DNA of 64,000 bases, taken from assembly GCF_041914405.1 (NCBI RefSeq), contig NZ_JAYSDK010000018.1:35306-99305 (forward strand), given 5' to 3'. A program made the translations under genes and the position numbers. Of the stretch, positions 24,961-33,586 are shown piece after piece. Below the pieces are notes generated by a model. That model was not told the origin of the DNA. It was given only the letters and a program-made list of their open reading frames with translations, and made no database searches. Origin of the DNA: Zoogloea sp041914405 (lineage in GTDB: Bacteria > Pseudomonadota > Gammaproteobacteria > Burkholderiales > Rhodocyclaceae). The stretch's first letter is position 1. Each line of letters begins with the position of its first letter.

Positions 24961-25923
24961 GTGCTCGACGTATTTTTCACCGCGGATGTTGAGATCTGGT
25001 GCGATGGGTGGGATGACATCGACAAGAAGTTCCCTGACGCTTTCAGGAAGTACGTCATAGGGCCCACGTCCCGTGGCAATTTTGGCTTGCCGTACCAGCT
25101 GAAGGTTCTTTCGGACCATGGGTTACGCGGCACCTTCTTCGTTGAGCCACTGTTCTCGACGCGCTTCGGCAGCCAGGCTCTCGAGGAAATCGTTGGTCTC
25201 ATCCGCGATGCTGACCAGGAAATCCAACTGCATCTGCACCCTGAATGGGTAGACGAATCGATCGAACCGCTCATTGCCAATGCGTCGGAGAAACGACAGC
25301 ATTTGTTTCAATACACGCTGGAAGAGCAGATGCAACTCATCGAAGCTGGGGCAGCCCTGCTCAGCAAGGCGGGGGCACCCGAGATCAATGCGTTTCGGGC
25401 TGGCAGTTTCGGATTTAACCGGGACACCCTGCGCGCCTTGTCAGCCAACGGTATCCGGTTCGACAGCAGCTACAATGCCACGCTATTCGGCCCCGACAGC
25501 GGCGTGTCGCCGGGGGTGTTGCTGCACGAGCCCATGGAGTGCGAAAACGTCATCGAGTATCCGATGACGGTTTTCCAGGACGGCTTGGGGGCGCTACGCC
25601 ACGTTCAACTGACTGCCTGCTCTTCCAGTGAGATTGAGGCGATGCTTTGGCAGGCACTGGAAGTCGGCCGCAAATCGTTCGTGATCCTGTTTCATAACTT
25701 CGAACTGCTCTCTCCATCCAAATCTATGGCGGATGACGTCGTGATCCGGCGCTTCCGGCGGCTCTGCGAATTTCTCGAACGAAACCGGGATTGTTTCCGC
25801 ACTACTGGTTTTCACGGGCTGGAACCAAAGATTGTCACTACCCAGCCCATGCCGCTCAAGTCAAACTTCTGGAATGTGGCTACCAGAATTCTTGAGCAAA
25901 TCTATCGTAGGAAGTATCGATGA
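24961..25923 (+). CDS. Polysaccharide deacetylase family protein
   Basis: A soluble protein of 320 residues with NodB-like fold features: the N-terminal 'FFTADVEIW' (metal and catalytic Asp), 'GLRGTFFVEPLFSTRFG', 'IQLHLHPEWVDES' (zinc-ligand His pair), 'INAFRAGSFGFNRDTLRAL' and 'FVILFHNFELLSPS'. These suit deacetylation of N-acetyl sugars on a cell-surface glycan, though the exact substrate is unknown. The start is a GTG at 24961 with a weak ribosome site. The next gene begins within the stop (ATGA). Base composition is more A+T-rich than in flanking genes, which suggests transfer. Confidence 0.7.
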   Translation: MLDVFFTADVEIWCDGWDDIDKKFPDAFRKYVIGPTSRGNFGLPYQLKVLSDHGLRGTFFVEPLFSTRFGSQALEEIVGLIRDADQEIQLHLHPEWVDESIEPLIANASEKRQHLFQYTLEEQMQLIEAGAALLSKAGAPEINAFRAGSFGFNRDTLRALSANGIRFDSSYNATLFGPDSGVSPGVLLHEPMECENVIEYPMTVFQDGLGALRHVQLTACSSSEIEAMLWQALEVGRKSFVILFHNFELLSPSKSMADDVVIRRFRRLCEFLERNRDCFRTTGFHGLEPKIVTTQPMPLKSNFWNVATRILEQIYRRKYR

Positions 25924-26858
25924 GTCGTTGGAAACTTCGGAGTGTGCCGTTCAAGTATCAGCTAAGTGACTGGACGCTGTTGAGCATCCCGCTGAACCTG
26001 CAGTGCAGGTCGGTTCCACTTTTCGGCGAGCCGGCCACTCAGACGATTCAGGTGCCGCCGCCGAGCGAGTTGGAGCAAGGCAGTCAGGGTTTCCTGATCC
26101 GGGCACTGCCCGTTGTCGATGAGCTCCCGAAGCTGAGTCGACAGGATGGCTACCTCTGCTACGTTCCTCTTCAGTATGAACACTGCTATATCGATCTGAC
26201 TCTCACGCTCGAGACGTATCAGAAGAAGTTCTCATCCAAGACAAGATCCACGATCAATCGAAAGATACGGAAATACGCCGAGCACTGCGGCGGTACGATC
26301 AATTGGCGGAAATTCGAAACGCCTGAGCAGGTTCGTGAGTTCTTCTCGCTGGCCCGCAGTGTTTCAAAGCTCAGCTACCAGGAGCGACTGCTGGACGCTG
26401 GCCTGCCGGATTCCGAAGCATTCATCCAGCAGGCTGAAGCGCTTGCCGCCGACAATCACTTGCGTGCCTACATCCTCTTCGATGGCGAGCGACCTGTCTC
26501 ATATCTTTACTGTCCGGTTGAGCAGGGGGTGTTGATTTACGCTTATCTAGGATACGACCCCGAGTACATGAAACTTTCCGTCGGTACGGTGCTTCAGTGG
26601 CTGGCGCTGGAGTCCCTATTTGGCGAAGCCTGCTTCACAGCCTTCGACTTCACCGAGGGGCAGTCGGATCACAAGCGGCTGTTTGCTACGCACCAGACGA
26701 AGCGTGCAAATGTGTTCCTCGTCAAGGCATCACTGCGGAGCCAACTCATCATTCATTCGCACCTCAGGATGGATCAGTTCTCTAGCTGGTTGGGCGTGAC
26801 CTTGGATCGACTGGGCGTGCGGGCAAAGGTCAAGCGCTTGCTGCGGTTCGGTAGATGA
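25920..26858 (+). CDS. BioF2-like/FemAB-like acyltransferase (GNAT fold)
   Basis: A protein of 312 residues with the double-GNAT pattern of the acetyltransferase-6 (BioF2-like) family: 'KKFSSKTRSTINRKIRKYAE' (substrate-binding helix), 'QERLLDAGLPDSEAFIQQAE', 'LRAYILFDGERPVSYLYC', 'IYAYLGYDPEYMKLSVGTVL' and 'AFDFTEGQSDHKRLFAT'. Family members add acyl or aminoacyl groups to cell-envelope polymers. ATG 25920 overlaps the stop of the deacetylase gene, and its own stop overlaps the next start, so the three genes are translated together. A likely role is acylation of the glycan that the neighbour deacetylates; this is inference. Confidence 0.7.
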   Translation: MSRWKLRSVPFKYQLSDWTLLSIPLNLQCRSVPLFGEPATQTIQVPPPSELEQGSQGFLIRALPVVDELPKLSRQDGYLCYVPLQYEHCYIDLTLTLETYQKKFSSKTRSTINRKIRKYAEHCGGTINWRKFETPEQVREFFSLARSVSKLSYQERLLDAGLPDSEAFIQQAEALAADNHLRAYILFDGERPVSYLYCPVEQGVLIYAYLGYDPEYMKLSVGTVLQWLALESLFGEACFTAFDFTEGQSDHKRLFATHQTKRANVFLVKASLRSQLIIHSHLRMDQFSSWLGVTLDRLGVRAKVKRLLRFGR

Positions 26859-27442
26859 TGCAAGCGGTGCTGGGCATGGTGAAAGAACTGGCAAAAAAGA
26901 TCGGTCGATTGATACTCGGTGAGTATTCGGCCTACTATGTTTATTCAAGCCAGGAAAAATCCGGCGCGCCTCCCGGCCTTGAGTCGAGTTCCAGCCGTTG
27001 TATTCGGCCCGTCGACAAAAATGCAGTCGAAACAAGCGGAGAAGCGCTGATTCGCGATCAGGCGTTCTACCTGGGCTCGGAAGCGCTTGCTTATGCGAGC
27101 TACCTCGACGATCGCATCGTAGGCCTGTGCATCTATTGGTACGGAGAGCGCTATCGAAAGCGCAATTTCTGGCCGCTGCAGAGCAGGGAGGCCAAGCTCG
27201 TTCAAATCGTCACGGTTCCTGGACAACGCGGTGCCGGCATCGCGACCGAGCTTATCGCCTTCTCCTGCATGGATGTGCTTGCAAAGGGGTTTGACAAGAC
27301 CTACGCGCGCATCTGGCACTCCAACACGCCGTCGATTCGCGCCTTTGAACGCGCCGGTTGGTCGCGTCGTGCTCTGGTACTTGAATTCAACCCACTGCGC
27401 CGAAAGCAGCCGATACGAATGCAGTTCGAAACCAAAGCGTAA
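26855..27442 (+). CDS. GNAT-family N-acetyltransferase
   Basis: A single GNAT domain in 195 residues. The acetyl-CoA loop motif appears as 'IVTVPGQRGAGIATELIAF' (Q/R-x-x-G-x-G/A), and the C-terminal 'WHSNTPSIRAFERAGWSRRA' is the usual final strand-helix block. A basic N-terminal helix ('ELAKKIGRLILGEYSAYYVY') is unusual for the fold and may bind a partner or membrane. The start overlaps the previous stop (ATGA). It is the third gene of the deacetylase unit. The substrate is unknown; an amino-sugar is plausible. Confidence 0.75.
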   Translation: MMQAVLGMVKELAKKIGRLILGEYSAYYVYSSQEKSGAPPGLESSSSRCIRPVDKNAVETSGEALIRDQAFYLGSEALAYASYLDDRIVGLCIYWYGERYRKRNFWPLQSREAKLVQIVTVPGQRGAGIATELIAFSCMDVLAKGFDKTYARIWHSNTPSIRAFERAGWSRRALVLEFNPLRRKQPIRMQFETKA

Positions 27443-27552
27443 TCGTCTCCTGCCCGGCAACTGGATGCCGCCACCGCGCGAATTGATGCGATCAAGCTGT
27501 TGATGTTGGCCGAAGTGCGATTTCCACTCATTTGAAACGACAGGTTCAAAAT

Positions 27553-27584
27553 TTTGCCGTGACACCTCTGGGTGTCACGGCAAA
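27553..27584. terminator. Terminator hairpin between convergent genes
   Basis: TTTGCCGTGACACC (27553-27566) pairs perfectly with GGTGTCACGGCAAA (27571-27584) over the 4-base loop TCTG. The 14-bp stem lies between the GNAT gene and the converging monooxygenase gene and probably terminates both. An ATTTT stretch follows it in the minus direction. Confidence 0.8.
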
Positions 27585-27659
27585 TCTTCGCGAGCCTTAG
27601 GTTGTAATGGAAAGCGCCCGGCTCAGCAAAGAAAGTCCTTCTCTGCGTAGGACTAAGGA

Positions 27660-29297
27660 TCAGCGGGCGCGCGTCAACGTGAAGCCTGCATAGCCTTCGG
27701 CCGCGCTGCGACTGATGACCTCCTTGTAATGCTTGCCGCCGCCCAGATACACCATGAAGACCCGTGGCTTACCGGGAATGTTGGCGCCCAGGTACCAGGA
27801 GGTGGCCTCGGGCAGCAGGGTCGCGTCTGCCAGCTCCTTGGTGTGCCGGATCCAGCGATCCTCGTCCGCCGTGTCGGCGCTGATGGTGTCGTAGCCATTC
27901 CCGTCCATGTAGGTGATGCAGTTGGCGATCCATTCGCAGTGCATCTCAATGCCTAGCGGCATGTTGAACAGCACCGACGGGCTTTGCGGGCCGGTGATGA
28001 AGAACATGTTGGGGAAGCCGTGGGCGCCCAGGCCATACAAGGTGCGCGGGCCGGCCGACCAGTAATCCTTCAGGGGCTTGCCGCCTTCACCGCGGATATC
28101 CATCTTGAACATCGCGCCGGTGAAGGCGTCGAAGCCGGTGGCGTAGATCAGGATGTCGAACTGGTAGTCGGCGCCAGTGGTCCGCAGCCCGGTGGGGATG
28201 ATCTCCTCGATGGCGCTCTTCCGGATGTCGACCAGCTGCACATTGTCCCGGTTGTAGGTCTCGAAGTAATTGGTTTCGCAGGGCTGGCGCTTGGTGCCGT
28301 AGGCCTGGCTTTCGGGCGGGCAGAGCAGCTCGGCCACCGCCGGGTCCTTGACCCGTGAGCGGATCTTTTCACGCACGAAGTCGGCCGCATATTTGTTGGC
28401 CGTCGGGTCGAACAGGGTGTCTCCGTAGCAGCCGATCCACAGGCTGAAGCCGCCGTCTTCCCAGCACGCTTCATACTGCTGTCGGCGCGCCTCGGGGCTA
28501 TCGGCGAGGGCAGAGGGCTTCAGGCGCTCGAAGGGTACGCCGGCGAAGGAATCCCAGGCTTGCTGCCGGAGTGTGCGATAGCGCTGTTTGACTTCACGGT
28601 CCACCGCAGGATTCATCGGTTCGTTACGCAGCGGCGTGCCGTAGTTGGGCGTCCGCTGGAATACGGTCAGATGCGCGGCCTGTTCGGCGATGACCGGAAT
28701 GGCCTGCATGGCGGTGGCGCCGGTCCCGATGATGCCGACGCGCTTGCCTGCGAAATTGACACCCTCCCTGGGCCATTTGCCGGTGAACAGCACCTGCCCC
28801 TCGAAGCTGCCGTGACCCTTGAATTGGGGAATGTTCGCGTCCGACAAAGTCCCGACGGCGGGAATGAAGAAGCGTGCAATCACGGTTTCGCCGCTATCCG
28901 TCGTGACGATCCAGCGCTGCGTCTCATCGTCGAAATGAGCGGATTTGACGCGGGTGTTGAAGGTGATGTCTTTATTGAGGTCGAATTTCCGTGCCACGAA
29001 TTCCAGATACTCGAGAATTTCCGGCTGCGCGGCGTATTTCTCGGACCACGTCCATTCCTGCTCGAGCTCCGGAGAGAAGGAGAAGGAATAGTGGTGGCTG
29101 GGTATGTCGCAACGCGCGCCCGGATAACGATTCCAATACCAGGTCCCTCCAACTCCATCGGCACTTTCGAATACCCGCGCCTTCAGCTTCAGGGTGTCCC
29201 TGAGCAGATGCAGCATGTAAAGCCCGGCGAAGCCGGCGCCCACGACAACCGCGTCGGCAAAAGAAGGGTCCCGCTTTTCAGGGAGGGCTTGCGTCAT
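27660..29297 (-). CDS. Baeyer-Villiger monooxygenase (class B flavoprotein)
   Basis: The product (545 residues) uses FAD, NADPH and O2 to insert oxygen next to a carbonyl, turning ketones into esters or lactones. Motifs: FAD site 'VVVGAGFAGLYMLHLL', 'DGVGGTWYWNRYPGARCD', and NADPH site 'KRVGIIGTGATAMQ'. The fingerprint F-x-G-x3-H-x3-W-P is present at residues 165-176 except that the conserved His is Phe171 ('FEGQVLFTGKWP'). 'YATGFDAFTGAM' matches the usual ATG block. GGAGA lies before ATG 29297. A near-consensus sigma-54 promoter and upstream palindromes precede it, so the sigma-54 activator at 29693 probably controls it. The esterase at 31629 is the natural next step. Confidence 0.93.
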   Translation of the reverse strand: MTQALPEKRDPSFADAVVVGAGFAGLYMLHLLRDTLKLKARVFESADGVGGTWYWNRYPGARCDIPSHHYSFSFSPELEQEWTWSEKYAAQPEILEYLEFVARKFDLNKDITFNTRVKSAHFDDETQRWIVTTDSGETVIARFFIPAVGTLSDANIPQFKGHGSFEGQVLFTGKWPREGVNFAGKRVGIIGTGATAMQAIPVIAEQAAHLTVFQRTPNYGTPLRNEPMNPAVDREVKQRYRTLRQQAWDSFAGVPFERLKPSALADSPEARRQQYEACWEDGGFSLWIGCYGDTLFDPTANKYAADFVREKIRSRVKDPAVAELLCPPESQAYGTKRQPCETNYFETYNRDNVQLVDIRKSAIEEIIPTGLRTTGADYQFDILIYATGFDAFTGAMFKMDIRGEGGKPLKDYWSAGPRTLYGLGAHGFPNMFFITGPQSPSVLFNMPLGIEMHCEWIANCITYMDGNGYDTISADTADEDRWIRHTKELADATLLPEATSWYLGANIPGKPRVFMVYLGGGKHYKEVISRSAAEGYAGFTLTRAR

Positions 29298-29427
29298 GGT
29301 TTTGTCTCCTGTCTTGTCGATATGTATTTATGCAAGCGCTCGGAATTGCCGGATCGGGAATGAGCGGAATGCTTGAGTTTCGATTCGCTGCCTGCATCCG
29401 GGGCATCCGGTGCCCGCAAGGCTAATC

Positions 29428-29443
29428 AGCAAAGCCTGTGCCA
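29428..29443 (-). promoter_or_regulatory. Sigma-54 promoter of the monooxygenase gene
   Basis: The minus strand reads TGGCAC-N5-TTGCT (29443 to 29428), a perfect match to the -24/-12 consensus. Transcription would start about 29417, giving a leader of about 120 bases before ATG 29297. Palindromic activator sites lie 77-120 bases upstream. Confidence 0.85.
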
Positions 29444-29519
29444 AAGAAAAATAGACAATACAAAACAGGGGCTTGAGTCAAAATGACCGAATAAGGATCA
29501 ACAGGCAGGCTGTGTGTCG

Positions 29520-29562
29520 TTTCATAAAATCATCAAGCGATTTCATGAAATTATGAAATCGC
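29520..29562. promoter_or_regulatory. Upstream activator sites (TTTCAT-N6-ATGAAA palindromes)
   Basis: A perfect 10-bp inverted repeat GCGATTTCAT (29537-29546) / ATGAAATCGC (29553-29562) has a 6-base spacer. An adjacent imperfect copy, TTTCAT-N6-ATCAA, begins at 29520. Position and symmetry suit enhancer sites for the sigma-54 activator encoded next door. A third copy lies at 31429-31446 before the esterase. Confidence 0.7.
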
Positions 29563-29692
29563 CAATCAGGGGGGAATTTATCGCGGAAGCTGGATGCGAC
29601 GCGCCCCCGGACGCGCAGGGCAAATGCCGCGTTTCCGGGGGCGCGATGGTTGGCGGATTGGTGTGTGAGTCGGGCGAGCCCGCCTGCGCGTC

Positions 29693-31402
29693 CTATTCTC
29701 CTTTGAGTTTTTCGAGCCGATAGGCGAGCTGGGCCCGGGTCATACCGATCAGGCGGGCCGCTTGCGTCACATTGTCGTTGGCCAGGGCCATTGCGTTGCG
29801 GGTGATTGAGGACTCGAAATCGGAGATGGAAAAGCCCTCGTTCAACAATCTGACGCTCAGCTCGTCGTAGGGTGAGCGGGCTGGGGGGCGCTCGCTGTCC
29901 AGTTTGAGGGCCCCGGTCTGTGAAACGAGGGTATGGCCCGCATCTTCATCGGGCGGGGAGGCGAACAGCGAGTCGATGTCGATGCTGCGGTTATGGTCGG
30001 TCAGGATCACGCCGCGCTCAATCATGTTCTCGAGCTCCCGGATGTTGCCGGGCCAACCGTAGTTCTTCAGCGCGCGCAGGGCACGGTCCGAAATGCCCAG
30101 CGTGGTCTTCTTGTACAACGCATGGAACTTACCGAGGAAATGCCGGGCCAGGAGCGGGATATCCTCCGCGCGCTCCCGCAGCGGCGGGATCGACACCGGA
30201 TAGACATTGAGCCTGTACAACAGATCGGCGCGGAATTTCCCCTTTTTCACTGCTTCCTGAAGGTCTTCGTTGGTGGCTGCGACGACCCGCACGTCGATCT
30301 TGCGTACGAAGGTACCGCCAACCCGTTCCAGTTCCCCTTCCTGCAGCACCCGTAACAAGGCGGCCTGGGCGCCAGGCGTTAGCTCGACCACTTCGTCGAG
30401 GAAGATCGTGCCGCCATCGGCGCGTTCGAACTTGCCCTCACGGCTGACGTTGGCGCCGGTGAACGCGCCCCGTTCCACGCCGAAGAGTTCCGAGGCGATC
30501 AGGTCCGGCGGAATCGACGCACAGTTCACCGCCACGAAGGGCTGGGCGGACCGATCCGACAGCGCGTGCAGGCTGCGGGCGAAGACTTCCTTGCCAACGC
30601 CGGTTTCGCCAAGCAGCAGGACCGATGCGCGGCTTTTTGCACCCCGCTCGATGAGATCCTTTGCTTTCAGGAAGCCGGCCGAACGCCCGATGAAGCTGAC
30701 CGAGTCGGTCGGCGAAGAGCGCGCCGCGCGGACCGTTTCCTGCAGCTCGGAGACCTGGGTGCGCAGGGCGAGCAACTCCTCCGCCACCGAATCGGGCTCG
30801 TAGAATTTCTCCAGCTCCGCGCGGTCGTCCCATTCCTCCGCAGGTTTGCCGATGATGCGGCAATGGGCGGCGCCACAGCCCGCGCAGGTCTCCTCCTTGA
30901 ACAGGATCTTGCGGCCCATGTAATAGCTGGTGAAGCCGCTGGAGTAGCCGATCAAGGTCCAGCACACCGGCTCTGCCGCCAGGCCGAACTGCTGCTGATG
31001 GGCCTCGGCCTCGTAGGATTCCGTCCATTCGAAGCGGCCGATGAAGGCACCGGTGGACAGGTCGAAAGACAGCTCCAGCGGCTCCACCTGCACCAGCCCC
31101 TTGATGCAGGCCAGCTGGGGGCCGACCAGAAAGGCATCCGCCGTCGTGATCTCCGGCCGCAGCTTGCGGGCGAGCGCCGCATCCTTGAAGCCGGCATGAA
31201 AGCCGAAACGCATCAATAGCCCGCGGGCCCGCTCCAGGCCCAGCGTTTCGATGAGCTCCCTGCGCAGCAGGCTCATGCCTGAAGCATGAAACAAGAGCAT
31301 GCGCTGTTCGTTGAACCACACTTTGCCGTGGGCCGGGTCGAAACGGACCTGGGACAACAGGTCCGCATCCGACGGGTACTGGGGGCTACAAATCTTGCTC
31401 AC
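29693..31402 (-). CDS. Sigma-54-dependent activator, XylR/DmpR type
   Basis: A regulator of 569 residues. The N-terminal XylR_N sensor domain (about 10-135) and V4R domain with Cys/His cluster 'EETCAGCGAAHCRIIG' (near 170) bind small organic effectors. The AAA+ domain has Walker A 'GETGVGKE' near 267, the sigma-54 contact loop 'GAFTGA' near 315, 'FLDEVVEL' and 'RFRADLLYRLNV'-like blocks. The C-terminal Fis-type HTH is 'NVTQAARLIGMTRAQLAYRL'. The start is a GTG at 31402. The gene lies between two divergently oriented sigma-54 promoters with shared palindromes, so it probably activates the monooxygenase and the esterase in response to the ketone or a related aromatic. Confidence 0.92.
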   Translation of the reverse strand: MSKICSPQYPSDADLLSQVRFDPAHGKVWFNEQRMLLFHASGMSLLRRELIETLGLERARGLLMRFGFHAGFKDAALARKLRPEITTADAFLVGPQLACIKGLVQVEPLELSFDLSTGAFIGRFEWTESYEAEAHQQQFGLAAEPVCWTLIGYSSGFTSYYMGRKILFKEETCAGCGAAHCRIIGKPAEEWDDRAELEKFYEPDSVAEELLALRTQVSELQETVRAARSSPTDSVSFIGRSAGFLKAKDLIERGAKSRASVLLLGETGVGKEVFARSLHALSDRSAQPFVAVNCASIPPDLIASELFGVERGAFTGANVSREGKFERADGGTIFLDEVVELTPGAQAALLRVLQEGELERVGGTFVRKIDVRVVAATNEDLQEAVKKGKFRADLLYRLNVYPVSIPPLRERAEDIPLLARHFLGKFHALYKKTTLGISDRALRALKNYGWPGNIRELENMIERGVILTDHNRSIDIDSLFASPPDEDAGHTLVSQTGALKLDSERPPARSPYDELSVRLLNEGFSISDFESSITRNAMALANDNVTQAARLIGMTRAQLAYRLEKLKGE

Positions 31403-31428
31403 TGATCACGCCTTTCTGCCGAGGCCCG

Positions 31429-31446
31429 TTTCATCAATTCATGAAT
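31429..31446. promoter_or_regulatory. Upstream activator site before the esterase gene
   Basis: TTTCAT-CAATTC-ATGAAT repeats the architecture of the palindromes at 29520-29562 (TTTCAT, six bases, ATGAA). It lies about 123 bases upstream of the second sigma-54 promoter and between the divergent regulator and esterase genes. Confidence 0.6.
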
Positions 31447-31568
31447 CGACTTCATCAAATTCTCAAAACTCCCACCGCGCCTGCACAAGGGAAGCCCCTT
31501 CTCGGTGCATTGCATCAAATTCCGTTATTGCATGATCAATATAGCTTTTTGCTTTCATTTGGGTCCAG

Positions 31569-31584
31569 TGGCATGGCCGTTGCT
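31569..31584 (+). promoter_or_regulatory. Sigma-54 promoter of the esterase gene
   Basis: TGGCAT-N5-TTGCT differs from the -24/-12 consensus by one base. Transcription would begin near 31596, about 33 bases before ATG 31629, which leaves room for the AAAGGAG site. Confidence 0.75.
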
Positions 31585-31628
31585 GATGGGCGTGGGCGCT
31601 TTGCACATCACCAAAGGAGACAAGAACA

Positions 31629-32576
31629 ATGCCACTCGATCAGGCATCGACACAGATGCTGCAACAACTGGTAGAAATGGGCGCCAAGCCGTTTCACCAA
31701 ATGAGCCCGGACGAAGCCAGGCGCTTTCTGGCCGCATTCCGGCCCGCCTATGGCAGCGGGCCGTCCATGAACCGGGTCGTGGAGGAAATGCTGCCGATAC
31801 CGGGCGGCCATTGCGCCGTGCGCGTGCTGATTCCGTCGGACGACATCTGCGGTGTGATTCTCCATTGCCACGGCGGTGGCTGGGTTACGCTGTCCATCGA
31901 CGATTACGATGCCTTCGGGCGAACGCTGGCGGACCAATCGCGTTGCGCCGTCGTGCTCGTCGAATACCGTCTTGCCCCAGAGCATCCATTTCCCGCCGCG
32001 CTGGATGACTGCCAGGTCGCATTGAACTGGCTTGCCGATGCCCGCGGCCGACTGTTTGGCCAGGCATCCCTGCCGCTCATCGTGTCCGGCGACAGTGCCG
32101 GCGGCAATCTCGCCGCGGTGCTCGCCAATCGTGCTGCGCGGGGGCAGGGCCCCGAGCTTGCGATGCAGGTTCTGCTGTATCCGGTAACCCAGGCCCGGTT
32201 CGATACCGACAGCTATCTCAATCCCGATTTTCAATTGCTGCTGTCGCGGGAAGACATGGCCTGGTTCTGGAGCCATTACTTGCCCGACGCGGTCCGGCGC
32301 GACCTGCCGGATGCCTCGCCGCTCCACGAGGCGGACGTCTCCAGGCTGCCGCCCACGTTGATCGTCGGTGCGGAAATGGACGTGCTGAACAGCGATGCCG
32401 ATGCCTATGCAGCCAAGCTGGAGGCGGCCGGCGTGCCGGTGGTCCACCGTCGCTTTGAGGGCCAGATGCACATCTTCGCCACCATGATCAACGTGCTGCC
32501 GGCCAGTGCCGAGGCCATCCGCCTGATCGCCGACGAAATCGACCGCGTCCTCGCGACCACGCTGGCGCACACATAA
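31629..32576 (+). CDS. Alpha/beta hydrolase (hormone-sensitive lipase-like esterase)
   Basis: This 315-residue carboxylesterase has the oxyanion motif 'HCHGGGW', nucleophile Ser in 'SGDSAGGNLAA', Asp in 'AEMDVLNSDADAY' and the catalytic His in 'GQMHIF'. This is a complete HSL-family triad, and there is no signal peptide, so it acts in the cytoplasm. AAAGGAG ten bases before the ATG supports the start. A sigma-54 promoter lies just upstream. Together with the monooxygenase it would hydrolyse the ester made from a ketone to an alcohol and an acid. The exact ester is unknown. Confidence 0.88.
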   Translation: MPLDQASTQMLQQLVEMGAKPFHQMSPDEARRFLAAFRPAYGSGPSMNRVVEEMLPIPGGHCAVRVLIPSDDICGVILHCHGGGWVTLSIDDYDAFGRTLADQSRCAVVLVEYRLAPEHPFPAALDDCQVALNWLADARGRLFGQASLPLIVSGDSAGGNLAAVLANRAARGQGPELAMQVLLYPVTQARFDTDSYLNPDFQLLLSREDMAWFWSHYLPDAVRRDLPDASPLHEADVSRLPPTLIVGAEMDVLNSDADAYAAKLEAAGVPVVHRRFEGQMHIFATMINVLPASAEAIRLIADEIDRVLATTLAHT

Positions 32577-32674
32577 GAGCAGCCCCATCAATCGAGAAGG
32601 GCAGGGCGGCACGCGCCAGCTTCAGGTGTTTGCCGTAGCCCCGTACGACCCAAAAGAATACCGGAGACAACAGA

Positions 32675-33586
32675 ATGAAGAAGCTCGTGCTTTGCGGCGC
32701 CGCACTTGCGCTGGGATTGAGCAGCGGTTCGCGCGACGCGGCCGCCACCGAAAATGGCGCAACGAACTGGCCTATCGGCGTCAATACCATCCTTCCTGCG
32801 CTATTACCGCCGCCGGGGAATACGCAGTTCTACAGCTATACGGTGCGTTACAGCGCGAACCGTTTCGTGGATGCCGGCGGAAAGTCGATCATTCCCGGCC
32901 TCAAGCTAACGCAATACGCGCAAGCCTTCCGCTTCGTCCATACTTGGGATTACCAGACCGAAGGCGGCGTGCGTTTCAGCAGCGGCATGATTCCCTCTGC
33001 GGATTACACCAAATTGCGGATCGGCGGCATGCCGGACGACGCCACCGGATTCAATCAGGTTTATCTCACGCCCCTGTACCTGACTTATTCCCCGTCACCG
33101 TCGCTGCATTTGCTCACCGGTTTCAGCGGATTTGTCCCGCTTGGCAATTTCGACCGCAATGGCCTGGCCAATACCACCAGCAATTACCGGTCCTATGTGC
33201 AGGAATTCGGCCTCACATGGTTCATTACGCCGGCGTGGGAGCTTTCCATGTCGCCCACGTTGTCCTTCAACGAGCGCAACAAGGCGACCGGCTATCGCTC
33301 TGGCAATGTGCTGAACACCGATTTCAGCGTCGGCTACCGGCCTTCATCCATGCCGCAACTGCAGCTGTCCCTGGCTGGCTACCACACCTACCAGTTCTCC
33401 GACGACCGAGCCGAGGCCGGTGCCGTTGCCGGCGGCAACCGTTTGAAGAAACTCGGGCTTGGTCCGCAGGTCTTCTACGCCTTCGACAAGGCGAGTGGCA
33501 TCGTCTTCAAGGCCTTGCATGAGGTGGACGTGGAGAACGGGCCCAAGGGCAATTCGTTCTGGGTGCAATTCTCCACGCCGATCTGA
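32675..33586 (+). CDS. Outer-membrane channel of the MetA-pathway-of-phenol-degradation family
   Basis: A 303-residue exported protein: a signal peptide ('KKLVLCGAALALGLSSG') is followed by an antiparallel beta-barrel with 'NTQFYSYTVRYSANRFVDA', 'VYLTPLYLTYSPSPSLHL' and 'FITPAWELSMSPTLSFNERN'. The family (PF13557) lies in operons for aromatics and other hydrophobic compounds and is thought to help their uptake. GGAGA precedes ATG 32675. It begins 98 bases after the esterase stop and is probably in the same transcript. This suggests a hydrophobic ketone as substrate for the cluster. Confidence 0.8.
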   Translation: MKKLVLCGAALALGLSSGSRDAAATENGATNWPIGVNTILPALLPPPGNTQFYSYTVRYSANRFVDAGGKSIIPGLKLTQYAQAFRFVHTWDYQTEGGVRFSSGMIPSADYTKLRIGGMPDDATGFNQVYLTPLYLTYSPSPSLHLLTGFSGFVPLGNFDRNGLANTTSNYRSYVQEFGLTWFITPAWELSMSPTLSFNERNKATGYRSGNVLNTDFSVGYRPSSMPQLQLSLAGYHTYQFSDDRAEAGAVAGGNRLKKLGLGPQVFYAFDKASGIVFKALHEVDVENGPKGNSFWVQFSTPI

